From Marinobacter adhaerens HP15 (lineage in GTDB: Bacteria > Pseudomonadota > Gammaproteobacteria > Pseudomonadales > Oleiphilaceae), in the NCBI RefSeq assembly GCF_000166295.1, contig NC_017506.1, positions 3,100,001-3,164,000 on the forward strand: a stretch of DNA of 64,000 bases. The letters are read 5' to 3'. Below are positions 28,919-37,371 of this stretch, piece by piece. The stretch's first letter is position 1; every line of letters starts with the position of its first letter. The translations under genes were made by a program, and so were the position numbers. The notes under the pieces are model-generated. The model was not told the DNA's origin, did not search any database, and saw only the letters and a list, made by a program, of their open reading frames with translations.

Positions 28919-29012
28919 AGCGGGGAAGCTTTCCGGGATACGCTGTAAATACGTCCCTGTACGCTCGACAAAATCATCCATGATTTTGACGATCCCGGAA
29001 AGCTTCCCCGCT
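28919..29012. repeat. Structured ~100-bp intergenic repeat, copy 2, between sufB and sufC
   Basis: Perfect 21-bp outer arms (28919-28939 and 28992-29012) flank a loop. The loop contains a perfect 9-bp hairpin, CAAAATCAT (28969-28977) with ATGATTTTG (28980-28988). The core ATACGCTGTAAATACGTCC matches copy 1 on its minus strand in layout and sequence. It lies inside the suf operon and the stem could slow transcription or protect mRNA ends. Confidence 0.85.
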
Positions 29013-29090
29013 CACTGCCCCGAACGTTTTACGGGCACCGAAAGGGTCTAAATTTACAGACTGAATTTTAGAATAGAGAGAAGCCTACAA

Positions 29091-29864
29091 ATGCTGAGCA
29101 TCAAGAACCTGCACGCATCCGTTGAGGGCAAAGAAATCCTCAAGGGCATCAACCTGGAAATCAAGGCCGGGGAAGTTCACGCCATCATGGGCCCCAACGG
29201 CTCTGGTAAGAGCACCCTGTCGCAGGTGCTGGCAGGCAACGAAGCATTTGAAGTTACCGAGGGTGAAATCACCCTGAACGGCGACAACCTGCTGGAACTT
29301 GAAACCGAAGAGCGTGCCCGCGAAGGCATTTTCCTGGCGTTCCAGTACCCGGTGGAGATCCCCGGGGTGAGCAACCTGCAGTTCCTGCGCACCGCCGTGA
29401 ATGCCATGCGCCAGCACAAGGGCCAGGACGAGATGAACGCGGCCGAGTTCATGAAGCTCGCCAAAGAAATTTCCAAGCAGGTGGATCTGGATCCGGCGTT
29501 CCTGAAGCGGGGCGTCAACGAAGGCTTCTCCGGTGGTGAGAAGAAGCGTAATGAGATCATGCAGGCCCTGCTGCTGCAGCCGAAGCTGGCGATTCTCGAC
29601 GAGACCGACTCCGGGCTCGATATCGACGCCCTGAAGGTTGTTTCTGACGGCGTGAATGCTCTGCGCGCGGAAGACCGCGCCATCCTGATGGTGACTCACT
29701 ACCAGCGTCTGCTGAACCACATTGTGCCGGACTACGTGCACGTTCTGGCGGGCGGCAAGATCATCAAATCCGGTGGCCGCGAGCTGGCGCTGGAGCTGGA
29801 AGAACGCGGCTACGGCTGGCTGGGCATCAAGGATGAAGAAACTGCCGACAGTTCAGCCAACTAA
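29091..29864 (+). CDS. sufC: Fe-S cluster assembly ATPase SufC
   Basis: 257-aa ABC-type ATPase of the SufBC2D scaffold. Walker A is GPNGSGKST, the signature is FSGGEKKRNE, and Walker B is PKLAILDETDSGLD, all typical of SufC. ATP hydrolysis drives conformational change of SufB-SufD. AGAGAGAAG precedes the start. It is separated from sufB by 207 bp containing repeat copy 2 and from sufD by 12 bp. Confidence 0.97.
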   Translation: MLSIKNLHASVEGKEILKGINLEIKAGEVHAIMGPNGSGKSTLSQVLAGNEAFEVTEGEITLNGDNLLELETEERAREGIFLAFQYPVEIPGVSNLQFLRTAVNAMRQHKGQDEMNAAEFMKLAKEISKQVDLDPAFLKRGVNEGFSGGEKKRNEIMQALLLQPKLAILDETDSGLDIDALKVVSDGVNALRAEDRAILMVTHYQRLLNHIVPDYVHVLAGGKIIKSGGRELALELEERGYGWLGIKDEETADSSAN

Positions 29865-29876
29865 GGAGGTCGCGGA

Positions 29877-31163
29877 ATGAAACCAGCACCCACTCTTTCC
29901 ACCGCGTTCCTGCACCCGGCCGGGCAGTCCCTGCCGGAGCCCCTGCTCGCCCTGCGCAAGCAGCGTGGAACCGCTCTGGTCGACATGCCCTTGCCGACCC
30001 GGAAAACCGAAAACTGGAAATACTCCAGCAAGTACCTGAAGCTGACCGACGACATGGCCATCTCCCTGCCGGCGGATGGCAAGACCGGCAGCGGCCTGGC
30101 AGTGCCCGGCTACAAGGTTGCGTTCCTTAACGGTGTAATGATGCCAGAGGCCTGCGAATATCCGGATCTGGACGGCATCAGCATCAAGAGCTTCGGCGAT
30201 CTGAGCGATGAGGAAGCCAGCGATCTGGCGGACCGCCTGGACAGCACCCTGGACAACAAGGCGGTTCAGATGGCACGGCTGAATTCCGCCCGTTTTGAAG
30301 ACGGCCTGCTGATTCGCCTGAAGCCAGACGCAGTGCTCGACCAGCCACTGTTCATTGTTCATGAGGTAACGGCCGAGGCCAGCGGTTCGGCTTTCCCGCG
30401 CATTTTCGTGGATGCCGGCCGTCATAGCCAGATTACGCTCGTGGAGGAGTACATCTCCAGCGGCTCGGCCCAGGTCATGGTCAATACCGTCACTGAATTC
30501 AATGTGGCCGACGGCGCCAACATCACCAGCATTCGCCTGAACATGGAAGGTGAGAACGTCCAGCACATTGGCTCAACCGGCGTCCTGCAACAGCGCAGCT
30601 CCCGTTTTGAAAGCCATACCGTTGGGTTTGGTGGCCCCCTGCGCCGGCATGATCTGCAGGTACGGCTTGAAGGTGAAGGCGCTGAGTGCAAGCTCAACGG
30701 GGTAGTTGTTACCCAGGGCAAACAGCACTATGACAACCACACCACCATCGAGCACGTGGCTGCCCACTGCAACAGCGAAGAAACCTATCGCAATATCGCA
30801 GCGGACCAGTCCCACGCCGTGTTCAATGGCCGGATTCATATCCATCAGGACGCCCAGAAGTCCAATGCGGATATGAACAACAAGAACCTGCTGCTGTCGA
30901 ACGGGGCAGAGATTGACACCAAGCCGGAACTGGAAATTTATGCCGATGACGTGAAATGTGCCCATGGCGCGACCATCGGCCAGCTTGACGAAATCTCGCT
31001 GTTTTACCTGGTTTCACGGGGTATCGGCCGGCGTCAGGCGAACGTTCTGCTCACCATGGCCTTTATCAACGAGCTGGTCGAGCAGATTCCGGTTGAAGCA
31101 GTGCGGGAGACGGTCCAGGGCCGTCTGAACCACTTCTTCGAACAGACATTTCAGGAGGCGTAA
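29877..31163 (+). CDS. sufD: Fe-S cluster assembly protein SufD
   Basis: 428 aa, paralog and partner of SufB. It has RKTENWKYSS near the N-terminus and the conserved C-terminal region AHCNSEETYRNIAADQSHAV and CAHGATIGQLDEISLFYLVSRG in part, containing the functionally important His of the family. AAGGAGG precedes the ATG. SufD takes part in iron entry and complex assembly. It is tightly packed between sufC and sufS. Confidence 0.96.
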   Translation: MKPAPTLSTAFLHPAGQSLPEPLLALRKQRGTALVDMPLPTRKTENWKYSSKYLKLTDDMAISLPADGKTGSGLAVPGYKVAFLNGVMMPEACEYPDLDGISIKSFGDLSDEEASDLADRLDSTLDNKAVQMARLNSARFEDGLLIRLKPDAVLDQPLFIVHEVTAEASGSAFPRIFVDAGRHSQITLVEEYISSGSAQVMVNTVTEFNVADGANITSIRLNMEGENVQHIGSTGVLQQRSSRFESHTVGFGGPLRRHDLQVRLEGEGAECKLNGVVVTQGKQHYDNHTTIEHVAAHCNSEETYRNIAADQSHAVFNGRIHIHQDAQKSNADMNNKNLLLSNGAEIDTKPELEIYADDVKCAHGATIGQLDEISLFYLVSRGIGRRQANVLLTMAFINELVEQIPVEAVRETVQGRLNHFFEQTFQEA

Positions 31164-31169
31164 CCGGTT

Positions 31170-32423
31170 ATGACCGATCTGTCCGTGGCAAGCACCGCCA
31201 AGCGCACCACCTTCGACGTGGACGCGATTCGCCGGGATTTCCCGATCCTGTCCCAGCAGGTAAACGGAAAGCCCCTGGTGTATCTGGACAACGGTGCGTC
31301 GGCCCAGAAGCCGGAGGCTGTGCTGGATGCCATGGATCGGTATTACCGTGAGATGCACTCCAACGTCCATCGGGGCGCCCATACGCTGGGAGACCGTGCG
31401 ACCTCCGCCTTCGAGGGTGCCCGCGAGACAGTTCGAAACTTCCTGAACGCCGAAAGCACCCGGGAAATTATCTGGACCCGCGGCACGACCGAGGCCATCA
31501 ACCTGGTTGCCAACGGCCTCGCCCCGCGCCTGAAGGCTGGCGACGAGATCCTGGTGAGCCACATGGAACACCACGCCAACATCGTGCCCTGGCAGATGAT
31601 TGCCGAGCGCACGGGTGCGAAAGTGGTGCCTGTTCAGGTGACACCGGAAGGCGAGCTGGACCTCGAGTCCTTCACCAGCCTGCTCAATGAGAAGACCCGG
31701 GTGCTGGCAATCACCCACGTTTCCAACGTTCTTGGCACGGTGAACCCGGTGGCGGCCCTGATTGAACAGGCCAAGGCCCACGGCATCATCACCCTGGTGG
31801 ACGGGGCCCAGGCGGTACCTCATTACCAGCCGGACGTTCAGGCGCTGGGCTGCGACTTTTACGTGTTCTCATCGCACAAGCTGTTTGGCCCCACAGGTAT
31901 TGGTGTGCTTTACGGTAAGGCCCAGTTGCTGGAGGAAATGCCTCCCTACCAGGGCGGTGGCGAGATGATCGAACGAGTGTCCTTTGAGCGAACCACCTGG
32001 AATACCCTGCCCTACAAATTCGAGGCAGGCACCCCGGCCATTGCCGAGGCAGTCGGACTGGGAGCCGCCATCGACTACCTGAACGGCCTGGATCGTTCCG
32101 CCATGGAAGCGGCCGAGACCGCCCTCCTTGAGCGGGCCAACCAGCTGGTGGAAACCGTACCCGGCATGGAGATTATCGGTACGGCAAAAAACAAAGTGCC
32201 GGTTATATCCTTTAAAATTGCGGGCCTGCACCCCAGTGATATAGGCACGCTGCTGGATCAGCAGGGAATCGCAATCCGCACGGGCCACCATTGCGCCATG
32301 CCGCTGATGGATTTCTATGGAGTTCCCGGTACAGCCAGGGCTTCATTCGCGTTCTACAATACTCTGGACGAGGTGGATACATTGTTTACCGCCCTGCAGA
32401 AAGTCCAGCGTCTGTTTGCCTGA
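31170..32423 (+). CDS. sufS: Cysteine desulfurase SufS
   Basis: 417-aa PLP enzyme that takes sulfur from cysteine and passes it to SufE. It shows YLDNGASAQKPEAVLDAM near the start, THVSNVLGTVNP, and the PLP-lysine motif FSSHKLFGPTGIGVLYGK in part. The catalytic Cys is in RTGHHCAMPLMDF near residue 370. It lies 6 bp after sufD. Group II desulfurases of this type need the SufE partner, which is encoded at the operon end. Confidence 0.97.
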   Translation: MTDLSVASTAKRTTFDVDAIRRDFPILSQQVNGKPLVYLDNGASAQKPEAVLDAMDRYYREMHSNVHRGAHTLGDRATSAFEGARETVRNFLNAESTREIIWTRGTTEAINLVANGLAPRLKAGDEILVSHMEHHANIVPWQMIAERTGAKVVPVQVTPEGELDLESFTSLLNEKTRVLAITHVSNVLGTVNPVAALIEQAKAHGIITLVDGAQAVPHYQPDVQALGCDFYVFSSHKLFGPTGIGVLYGKAQLLEEMPPYQGGGEMIERVSFERTTWNTLPYKFEAGTPAIAEAVGLGAAIDYLNGLDRSAMEAAETALLERANQLVETVPGMEIIGTAKNKVPVISFKIAGLHPSDIGTLLDQQGIAIRTGHHCAMPLMDFYGVPGTARASFAFYNTLDEVDTLFTALQKVQRLFA

Positions 32424-32436
32424 TGGAGGTGGAATT

Positions 32437-32790
32437 ATGACAGCCGAAGTCTTCACCCCGACCGTCGCCGTCACCATGACGCCCAGCGCGGTCAAGCACG
32501 TGCGCAAACAGCTGGAGAAAAAGCCGGACGCCAAGGGCATTCGGCTGGCCATCAAGAAAAGTGGCTGCTCCGGCTTCAAATACGAAACCCAATGGGTGGA
32601 AGACACCGCCGCCGACGACAAGGTGTTTCACATTGATGGCGTCGATGTTTTCGTGAAAGAAGAGCATCTGCCGCTGGTGAACGGCATCGAGATCGATTTT
32701 GTGACGGAGGGCGTGAACTCCATGTTCCAGTTCCGCAATCCGAACGCCACCGCAGAGTGCGGTTGCGGCGAGAGTTTTACCGTCGCGTAA
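32437..32790 (+). CDS. sufA: Fe-S cluster assembly A-type carrier SufA
   Basis: 117-aa A-type carrier that receives a cluster from SufBCD and transfers it to target proteins. The three conserved Cys are in KKSGCSGFKYE and ECGCGESF. The start ATG 32437 follows TGGAGGTGGA; upstream in-frame codons overlap sufS in another frame and are not used. A 20-residue N-terminal extension precedes the core, as in many SufA/IscA relatives. Confidence 0.95.
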   Translation: MTAEVFTPTVAVTMTPSAVKHVRKQLEKKPDAKGIRLAIKKSGCSGFKYETQWVEDTAADDKVFHIDGVDVFVKEEHLPLVNGIEIDFVTEGVNSMFQFRNPNATAECGCGESFTVA

Positions 32791-32829
32791 TCCGATATAA
32801 AGATTGAAAAGAGCGAGGCCCGAACAGGC

Positions 32830-33372
32830 ATGCAAGAACGGGAAGTGGTCCTGACCAAACGCGAGGTGGAAGCCCGCCTTGTTCCTTCCGGAACCGAAAT
32901 CATGATTCCGTCGGACACCTTTGTGACCATCACGCAGTCACTGGGTGGCACCTTTACGGTCGCTGTTAACGGTAACCTTGCCCGGATTGAAGGCCACAAT
33001 GCCGACGCGCTCGGCAAGAAACCCCTGGAAAGCAGCTTCGAAACCCCGGAAGACGGCACCGTCAACGAAAACCAGGTCTGGGAAGCCATGCAGAACTGCT
33101 ACGATCCGGAAATTCCGGTGAACGTGGTGGATCTGGGCCTGATTTACGAGTGCAGGATTGAAAATGGCACCGAAGACGGCAACCATGTGTACGTGCTGAT
33201 GACCCTGACTGCCGCCGGCTGCGGCATGGGCCCGGTGATAACCGAAGATGTGAAAACCAAGCTCGAGCATGTGCCCAATGTGGACAAGGTGACCGTTGAA
33301 CTGACCTTCGATCCGCCCTGGAGCAACGAAATGCTCACCGACGAAGCCAAACTCGAACTGGGAATGCTGTAA
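32830..33372 (+). CDS. sufT: Fe-S maturation protein SufT
   Basis: 180 aa. The C-terminal half is a DUF59/MIP18-like domain (NCYDPEIPVNVVDLGLIYE, TLTAAGCGMGPVI) with the conserved Cys; the N-terminal extension is typical of the long SufT form. SufT helps mature Fe-S proteins under high demand, as known from Staphylococcus and related families. It is co-directional with sufA and directly abuts sufE. Confidence 0.93.
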   Translation: MQEREVVLTKREVEARLVPSGTEIMIPSDTFVTITQSLGGTFTVAVNGNLARIEGHNADALGKKPLESSFETPEDGTVNENQVWEAMQNCYDPEIPVNVVDLGLIYECRIENGTEDGNHVYVLMTLTAAGCGMGPVITEDVKTKLEHVPNVDKVTVELTFDPPWSNEMLTDEAKLELGML

Positions 33373-33843
33373 ATGACTGCCAGTGAACAGGACTTTCTGA
33401 ACAACCCCCTGGGTAAAGACACCACCCTGGATGACGTTCTCGATGGCTTCGAGCTGCTGGACGACTGGGAAGAGCGCTACGCTTTTATCATTGATCTGGG
33501 CAAGCAGCTTCCTGCGTTTCCCGAAGAATCCCGGGTTGAAGAAAACTATGTTCATGGCTGCCAGAGCCAGGTCTGGCTGATTCATCACTACGATGAAGAC
33601 AGTGGCCGGCTGTACCTGTTGATTGACTCCGACGCCATGATTGTTCGTGGACTGGCTGCCATCATCCTGGTCGCCCTTAACGGCAAAACCCCGAGGGACC
33701 TGCTGGCCACGGACATTGATGAGTTGTTCGAGCAGCTGGACCTGTTCCGGCACATTTCCCCGACCCGCGGCAACGGGCTCAGGGCGATGGTTGGCAAGAT
33801 CCGCGACATTGCGGCCGCCGAGGTGGCCAACGCCAGCAACTGA
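33373..33843 (+). CDS. sufE: Sulfur acceptor protein SufE
   Basis: 156-aa sulfurtransferase that accepts persulfide from SufS. The active Cys is in NYVHGCQSQVWL. The fold-defining segments FELLDDWEERYAFIIDLGK and ISPTRGNGLRAMV are present. It begins immediately after the sufT stop and ends the operon, 13 bp from the stop of the convergent flgT-like gene. Confidence 0.96.
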   Translation: MTASEQDFLNNPLGKDTTLDDVLDGFELLDDWEERYAFIIDLGKQLPAFPEESRVEENYVHGCQSQVWLIHHYDEDSGRLYLLIDSDAMIVRGLAAIILVALNGKTPRDLLATDIDELFEQLDLFRHISPTRGNGLRAMVGKIRDIAAAEVANASN

Positions 33844-33855
33844 TGCCCGTCGGCC

Positions 33856-35061
33856 CTACCAGATAATCGCTATATCATCTCTCTGGATATTCACGATGCC
33901 GCCCAGTTGCGGCATGGTACCCCGACTGAAATGCGGCTGAACTTTTTCGAGAGTCACTGACAAGTCGCTGTCTTGCAACTCTGGTGAGTCATCTGGTGAT
34001 TCCAGGTAGCGCTTGCTGCGATAGATCTTCAACTCATCACCCGGTCTGAGGCCTGCTGTAGCCCCGGATTCCAGCGTTACAGAAAAGTCGTCTACCCGCG
34101 CAATTCTGGTCATGAAGGGCTGACACGCCAATGCATCCGTTACTGCCATCGCCATGTCTGCGATAACATCCTCGACAGCCTGGCCGTAGGCGGTTTTCTG
34201 GAAGCCGGCAGAACCGAACCCTGCTGAACTGCCAGGCCCGGCATCCCAGTCGGCTGCGGCTTCAAATCTCTGACGATAGACCGGCGCACCACTGAAACCG
34301 TCGAAGATAACGAGATCAGCCGCAAACCGGCGCCGTTGATCTACTGCCCCGATGCCCCGCTGCATTTTATCCAGCACGGAGGTGCCCCACGCTGACGGAT
34401 CCGCAACGCCAAGATCCCGGATAACGCCTGTCACTACGAACTGAACGCCCATTTCACGGGCCAGTTCCAGTACATTGGTCAATCGATTGTCGCCCTGTTG
34501 TACCGTAGGCGCGTTCAGCAGATCCGTGAACATCCGTGAGGTTGTCGCACCAAAGACCTGCAATCCGCCCTGAGCCACCAACCGCTGCTGGAGTTGTTGC
34601 GGCAAGATTTCGCCGGCGTCATCAATCCGCCCGACTCTGGCCTGGTCCGGATACAAGACAGGAAACCCGGTCACTGCGACGCGCTTTTTCAGGCGTCCGG
34701 AATCTCCAGATCCACACTGGCTGCGACTCTCGCTGATATCGCCCCGGACAATCACCCGCAACAGATTGCCACTCTGGTACTCATCAATTACCCGCACATT
34801 CCGGGCTCTGGCGCTTGACGCCAGATCCATCCGTGACTCAGTGATCACGCCGTTTTTCATGGTGTCGTGCGTGCTAACCCTGGCTTCATACTGCAGGGAA
34901 AGGTCCCGGATTGCGGCCTTGCGGGCCTCGGCCCGGGCGGCTTCCAGGTTGCCATTATGGATATTGGCGTGGCCCACGCCTTCCAGAACCACCGCATGGG
35001 CGGCAGAAACCACGAAGAGCGCCAGAGCTCCGAGCACAGCCAGTGACAGCAAGCGTTTCAT
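33856..35061 (-). CDS. flgT: Flagellar assembly protein T, FlgT-like
   Basis: 401-aa secreted protein with a signal peptide ending near SAAHA. Vibrio FlgT forms the H ring around the flagellar basal body with FlgO and FlgP. The N-terminal FlgT domain (residues ~22-110), a TolB-like middle domain (GEILPQQLQQRLVAQGG, MGVQFVVTGVIRDLG) and a small C-terminal beta domain (GATAGLRPGDELKIYR) are recognisable. It lies 36 bp downstream of the FlgP-like lipoprotein gene. No other flagellar genes are in the window. Confidence 0.85.
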   Translation of the reverse strand: MKRLLSLAVLGALALFVVSAAHAVVLEGVGHANIHNGNLEAARAEARKAAIRDLSLQYEARVSTHDTMKNGVITESRMDLASSARARNVRVIDEYQSGNLLRVIVRGDISESRSQCGSGDSGRLKKRVAVTGFPVLYPDQARVGRIDDAGEILPQQLQQRLVAQGGLQVFGATTSRMFTDLLNAPTVQQGDNRLTNVLELAREMGVQFVVTGVIRDLGVADPSAWGTSVLDKMQRGIGAVDQRRRFAADLVIFDGFSGAPVYRQRFEAAADWDAGPGSSAGFGSAGFQKTAYGQAVEDVIADMAMAVTDALACQPFMTRIARVDDFSVTLESGATAGLRPGDELKIYRSKRYLESPDDSPELQDSDLSVTLEKVQPHFSRGTMPQLGGIVNIQRDDIAIIW

Positions 35062-35097
35062 AATTCTCGATACTCCCTACACTCTCTATACTCTCGA

Positions 35098-35646
35098 TCA
35101 ATCAAGGTAATACAGGGAATCCACGCCTTTGCTCTGCACATCGCCCACGCTGTCATTTTCCTGCGGCATGGGAATCGGGCAGAGATCCCGCACCTGATCA
35201 TCAGCAACCTTGGCCACACAGGCCCGGAAACGTGGCTCGAGCTTCAGTTCCATTACCGTTTCGAAGACACCGTCGCTGTGCTCGTTGACCGCGACCAATT
35301 TGGCGCCGCGAATGTAGCTGTCCACGTAGGTTCTGAAGGTGTCATTGCGCAGCACAAAATCATTAACGGTGGAACTGCCGTACACGACGGTACCGTAGAC
35401 CCGTTCAACGAGATTCCGGTAGGCGTCCAGCTGGGAGGCCCGCCGGGCCATCAGACGTTTGCGGGTATTTGAACGGTCGGCCGCAACATCCTCATAGGTA
35501 CCCAGACCGCTCACCCGCACAGTAATTGGCTCCAGCATCGTATCCTGGCGGGACTGGTTGCCGTTATCCCCCTGATAACTGCCAACCGGCGCACAAGCAG
35601 CCACCGTTGTTGCCAGCAGAGGCATAAGTATCCAGCGAAGGTTCAT
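35098..35646 (-). CDS. flgP: LPP20-family lipoprotein, FlgP-like
   Basis: 182 aa with a lipobox ending TVAAC (Cys18), so an outer-membrane lipoprotein. The LPP20/FlgP domain is visible as RLMARRASQLDAYRNLVERVYG and the following strand-rich region. FlgP contributes to the basal-body outer disc or H ring in Vibrio and Campylobacter. Pairing with flgT supports the flagellar role; general LPP20 function is the fallback. Confidence 0.8.
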   Translation of the reverse strand: MNLRWILMPLLATTVAACAPVGSYQGDNGNQSRQDTMLEPITVRVSGLGTYEDVAADRSNTRKRLMARRASQLDAYRNLVERVYGTVVYGSSTVNDFVLRNDTFRTYVDSYIRGAKLVAVNEHSDGVFETVMELKLEPRFRACVAKVADDQVRDLCPIPMPQENDSVGDVQSKGVDSLYYLD

Positions 35647-35894
35647 TGCGTGTCTCCAGAAAACGTCATTTCCGGTTTTCCATGAAAAAACTACGCCAGT
35701 TTTTCTAACTGCCTGATATTCCGATCAACAACTCCCAACCGCATTATTTTGCAATCCCTATGCGGCAAAAAACTGCCTCTGTTTACACATCAAAAACAAA
35801 CCGTTACCCCATGCGTCATGAGCTGGATAAGGTTCTGCCTTACCCTTTCAGGTACGTAACATCTATTTTGCCTTTTTACCTGACAGGATTCTTC

Positions 35895-37196
35895 ATGACC
35901 GGATATCGCCTGACCAAACTTTCTCTGGCTATTGGTCTTTCCATTGCCACCAGTTCTGCACTGGCCAGCCCGCAGTCGTTTATGTCTGCCCGCTCTTTTG
36001 CCATGGGTGGCACTGGCGTCGCTGTAGCAACACCATCATCAGCGCCGATGGATAACCCGGCGATGATGGCCTCCGATCACCACAGCTGGAACGATGATTT
36101 TGGGTTGATGCTGCCCTCGGTGAATGCTCGCGCAGCGGATGAGGAAGAAACAGTTGACCAGGTGGATGATATCCAGGATGTAATCACTGATCTTGAATCG
36201 CTGGTTTCCGGTTTTGATCCCAATACCGACGACCCACAAAGTATTCAGGACGGCGCCGCCGATCTCAGCGACCGTTTGACCGAATTCGACAGGGACACCA
36301 TGCGAGTGAACGCCGGTCTGGGGCTGGGCCTGGCTGTGCCGGGACAATCTCTGGCTGTCGGCGTGTTTACCAATGCAAACCTGACAGCAACCGTTCGTGG
36401 TGACGTGTCCGATCAGGATATTACCGCACTGAATGCGATTGCCACTGCAGCAACGGCCCAGGACGTTCAGAATGCCGTCGACCAGATCAGTACGAATGGC
36501 ACCCTGAACCTGACATCACAAGGAAAAATACTGGCATCCGCCGTCGGGGAAGTGGGCATCAGCTTCGCACGGGCTTTTGAGCTACAGGATGGCAACAGCT
36601 TCCAGCTTGGCCTGTCGCCGAAATACGTGGAGCTGCGCACCTTCCAGTACACGGAAGCGGTTTCCGGTTTCGAAGATGACGAATTCGACGATGACCAGTA
36701 TCAGACTGAAAAGAGCGGCTTCAACCTCGACGTGGGCGCAGCCTACAGCTTTGGTGATTCCAACCAGTGGAACACCGGAATTGTCGTTAAAAACCTGATC
36801 CCCATGGAGCTCGACTCCGCTGCGAGCCGGCCTTTGCTCGGAGAGGAAGTTCGCACATTAAAGCTGGACCCGATGGTTACAGCGGGCATCGCGCACAAGA
36901 GCGAATACCACGTTATCACCGCGGAAGTGGACCTGACCAAAAAGGAAGCCTTTGGCTTTGAGGACGACACCCAGTGGGCAGCCCTTGGCGCCGAATTCGA
37001 CGCCTTCCGTTACGCCCAGTTGCGGGTGGGTGTTCGCCACAACCTGGCCAGCAACGATGACAACGACGGCATTGAAGAGAAAACCCAGTTCACGGCAGGT
37101 CTCGGACTGAACATTGTCGGCGTCCGCCTCGATATCGGCGCCCTGTACAGCGATGCAGATGCCGGTGCCGCCCTGGAGCTTGGCACCGCGTTCTGA
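35895..37196 (+). CDS. TraF-like outer-membrane protein
   Basis: 433 aa from ATG 35895, which has AGGA upstream. A signal peptide ends SSALAS, followed by PQSFMSARSFAMGGTGVA and a long beta-rich region with alternating pattern ending in ELGTAF. This fits the family named conjugal transfer TraF (TraF_2). Despite the family name there is no conjugation machinery here. It is likely an outer-membrane barrel of unknown function, near FadL-like proteins in layout. Confidence 0.72.
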   Translation: MTGYRLTKLSLAIGLSIATSSALASPQSFMSARSFAMGGTGVAVATPSSAPMDNPAMMASDHHSWNDDFGLMLPSVNARAADEEETVDQVDDIQDVITDLESLVSGFDPNTDDPQSIQDGAADLSDRLTEFDRDTMRVNAGLGLGLAVPGQSLAVGVFTNANLTATVRGDVSDQDITALNAIATAATAQDVQNAVDQISTNGTLNLTSQGKILASAVGEVGISFARAFELQDGNSFQLGLSPKYVELRTFQYTEAVSGFEDDEFDDDQYQTEKSGFNLDVGAAYSFGDSNQWNTGIVVKNLIPMELDSAASRPLLGEEVRTLKLDPMVTAGIAHKSEYHVITAEVDLTKKEAFGFEDDTQWAALGAEFDAFRYAQLRVGVRHNLASNDDNDGIEEKTQFTAGLGLNIVGVRLDIGALYSDADAGAALELGTAF

Positions 37197-37251
37197 TGGA
37201 AAGCTGAAAGTGGGGTCCGATGAAGATTTCATCTGACCGCAAGCTCCAATC

Positions 37252-37285
37252 AAAGCCCGCCCGGGCAATCCGGGCGGGCTTTTTT
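37252..37285 (+). terminator. Strong Rho-independent terminator
   Basis: A perfect 13-bp stem, AAAGCCCGCCCGG with CCGGGCGGGCTTT, has a GCAAT loop and runs into six T residues. It ends the TraF-like gene 55 bp past its stop. Confidence 0.92.
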
Positions 37286-37371
37286 ATGGCCCTCATGCGT
37301 CACAGGTTTGCCTGCCCTGCCCGGGAACCGGATAATCCACCGACACACTCCCGAAAGGAATCAGCGATTTC

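Noticed and set aside
27684..28919. 411-aa open frame opposite sufB
   Set aside because: Shadow of sufB on the other strand; no recognisable domain, and sufB is certain.
35647..35700. Sigma-54 promoter for the flgP-flgT genes
   Set aside because: A TGGC element is present on the minus strand, but the -12 GC at the required spacing is missing.
35895..37196. Conjugative element suggested by the TraF-like gene
   Set aside because: The family name is misleading; no relaxase, coupling protein or type IV secretion gene is present.
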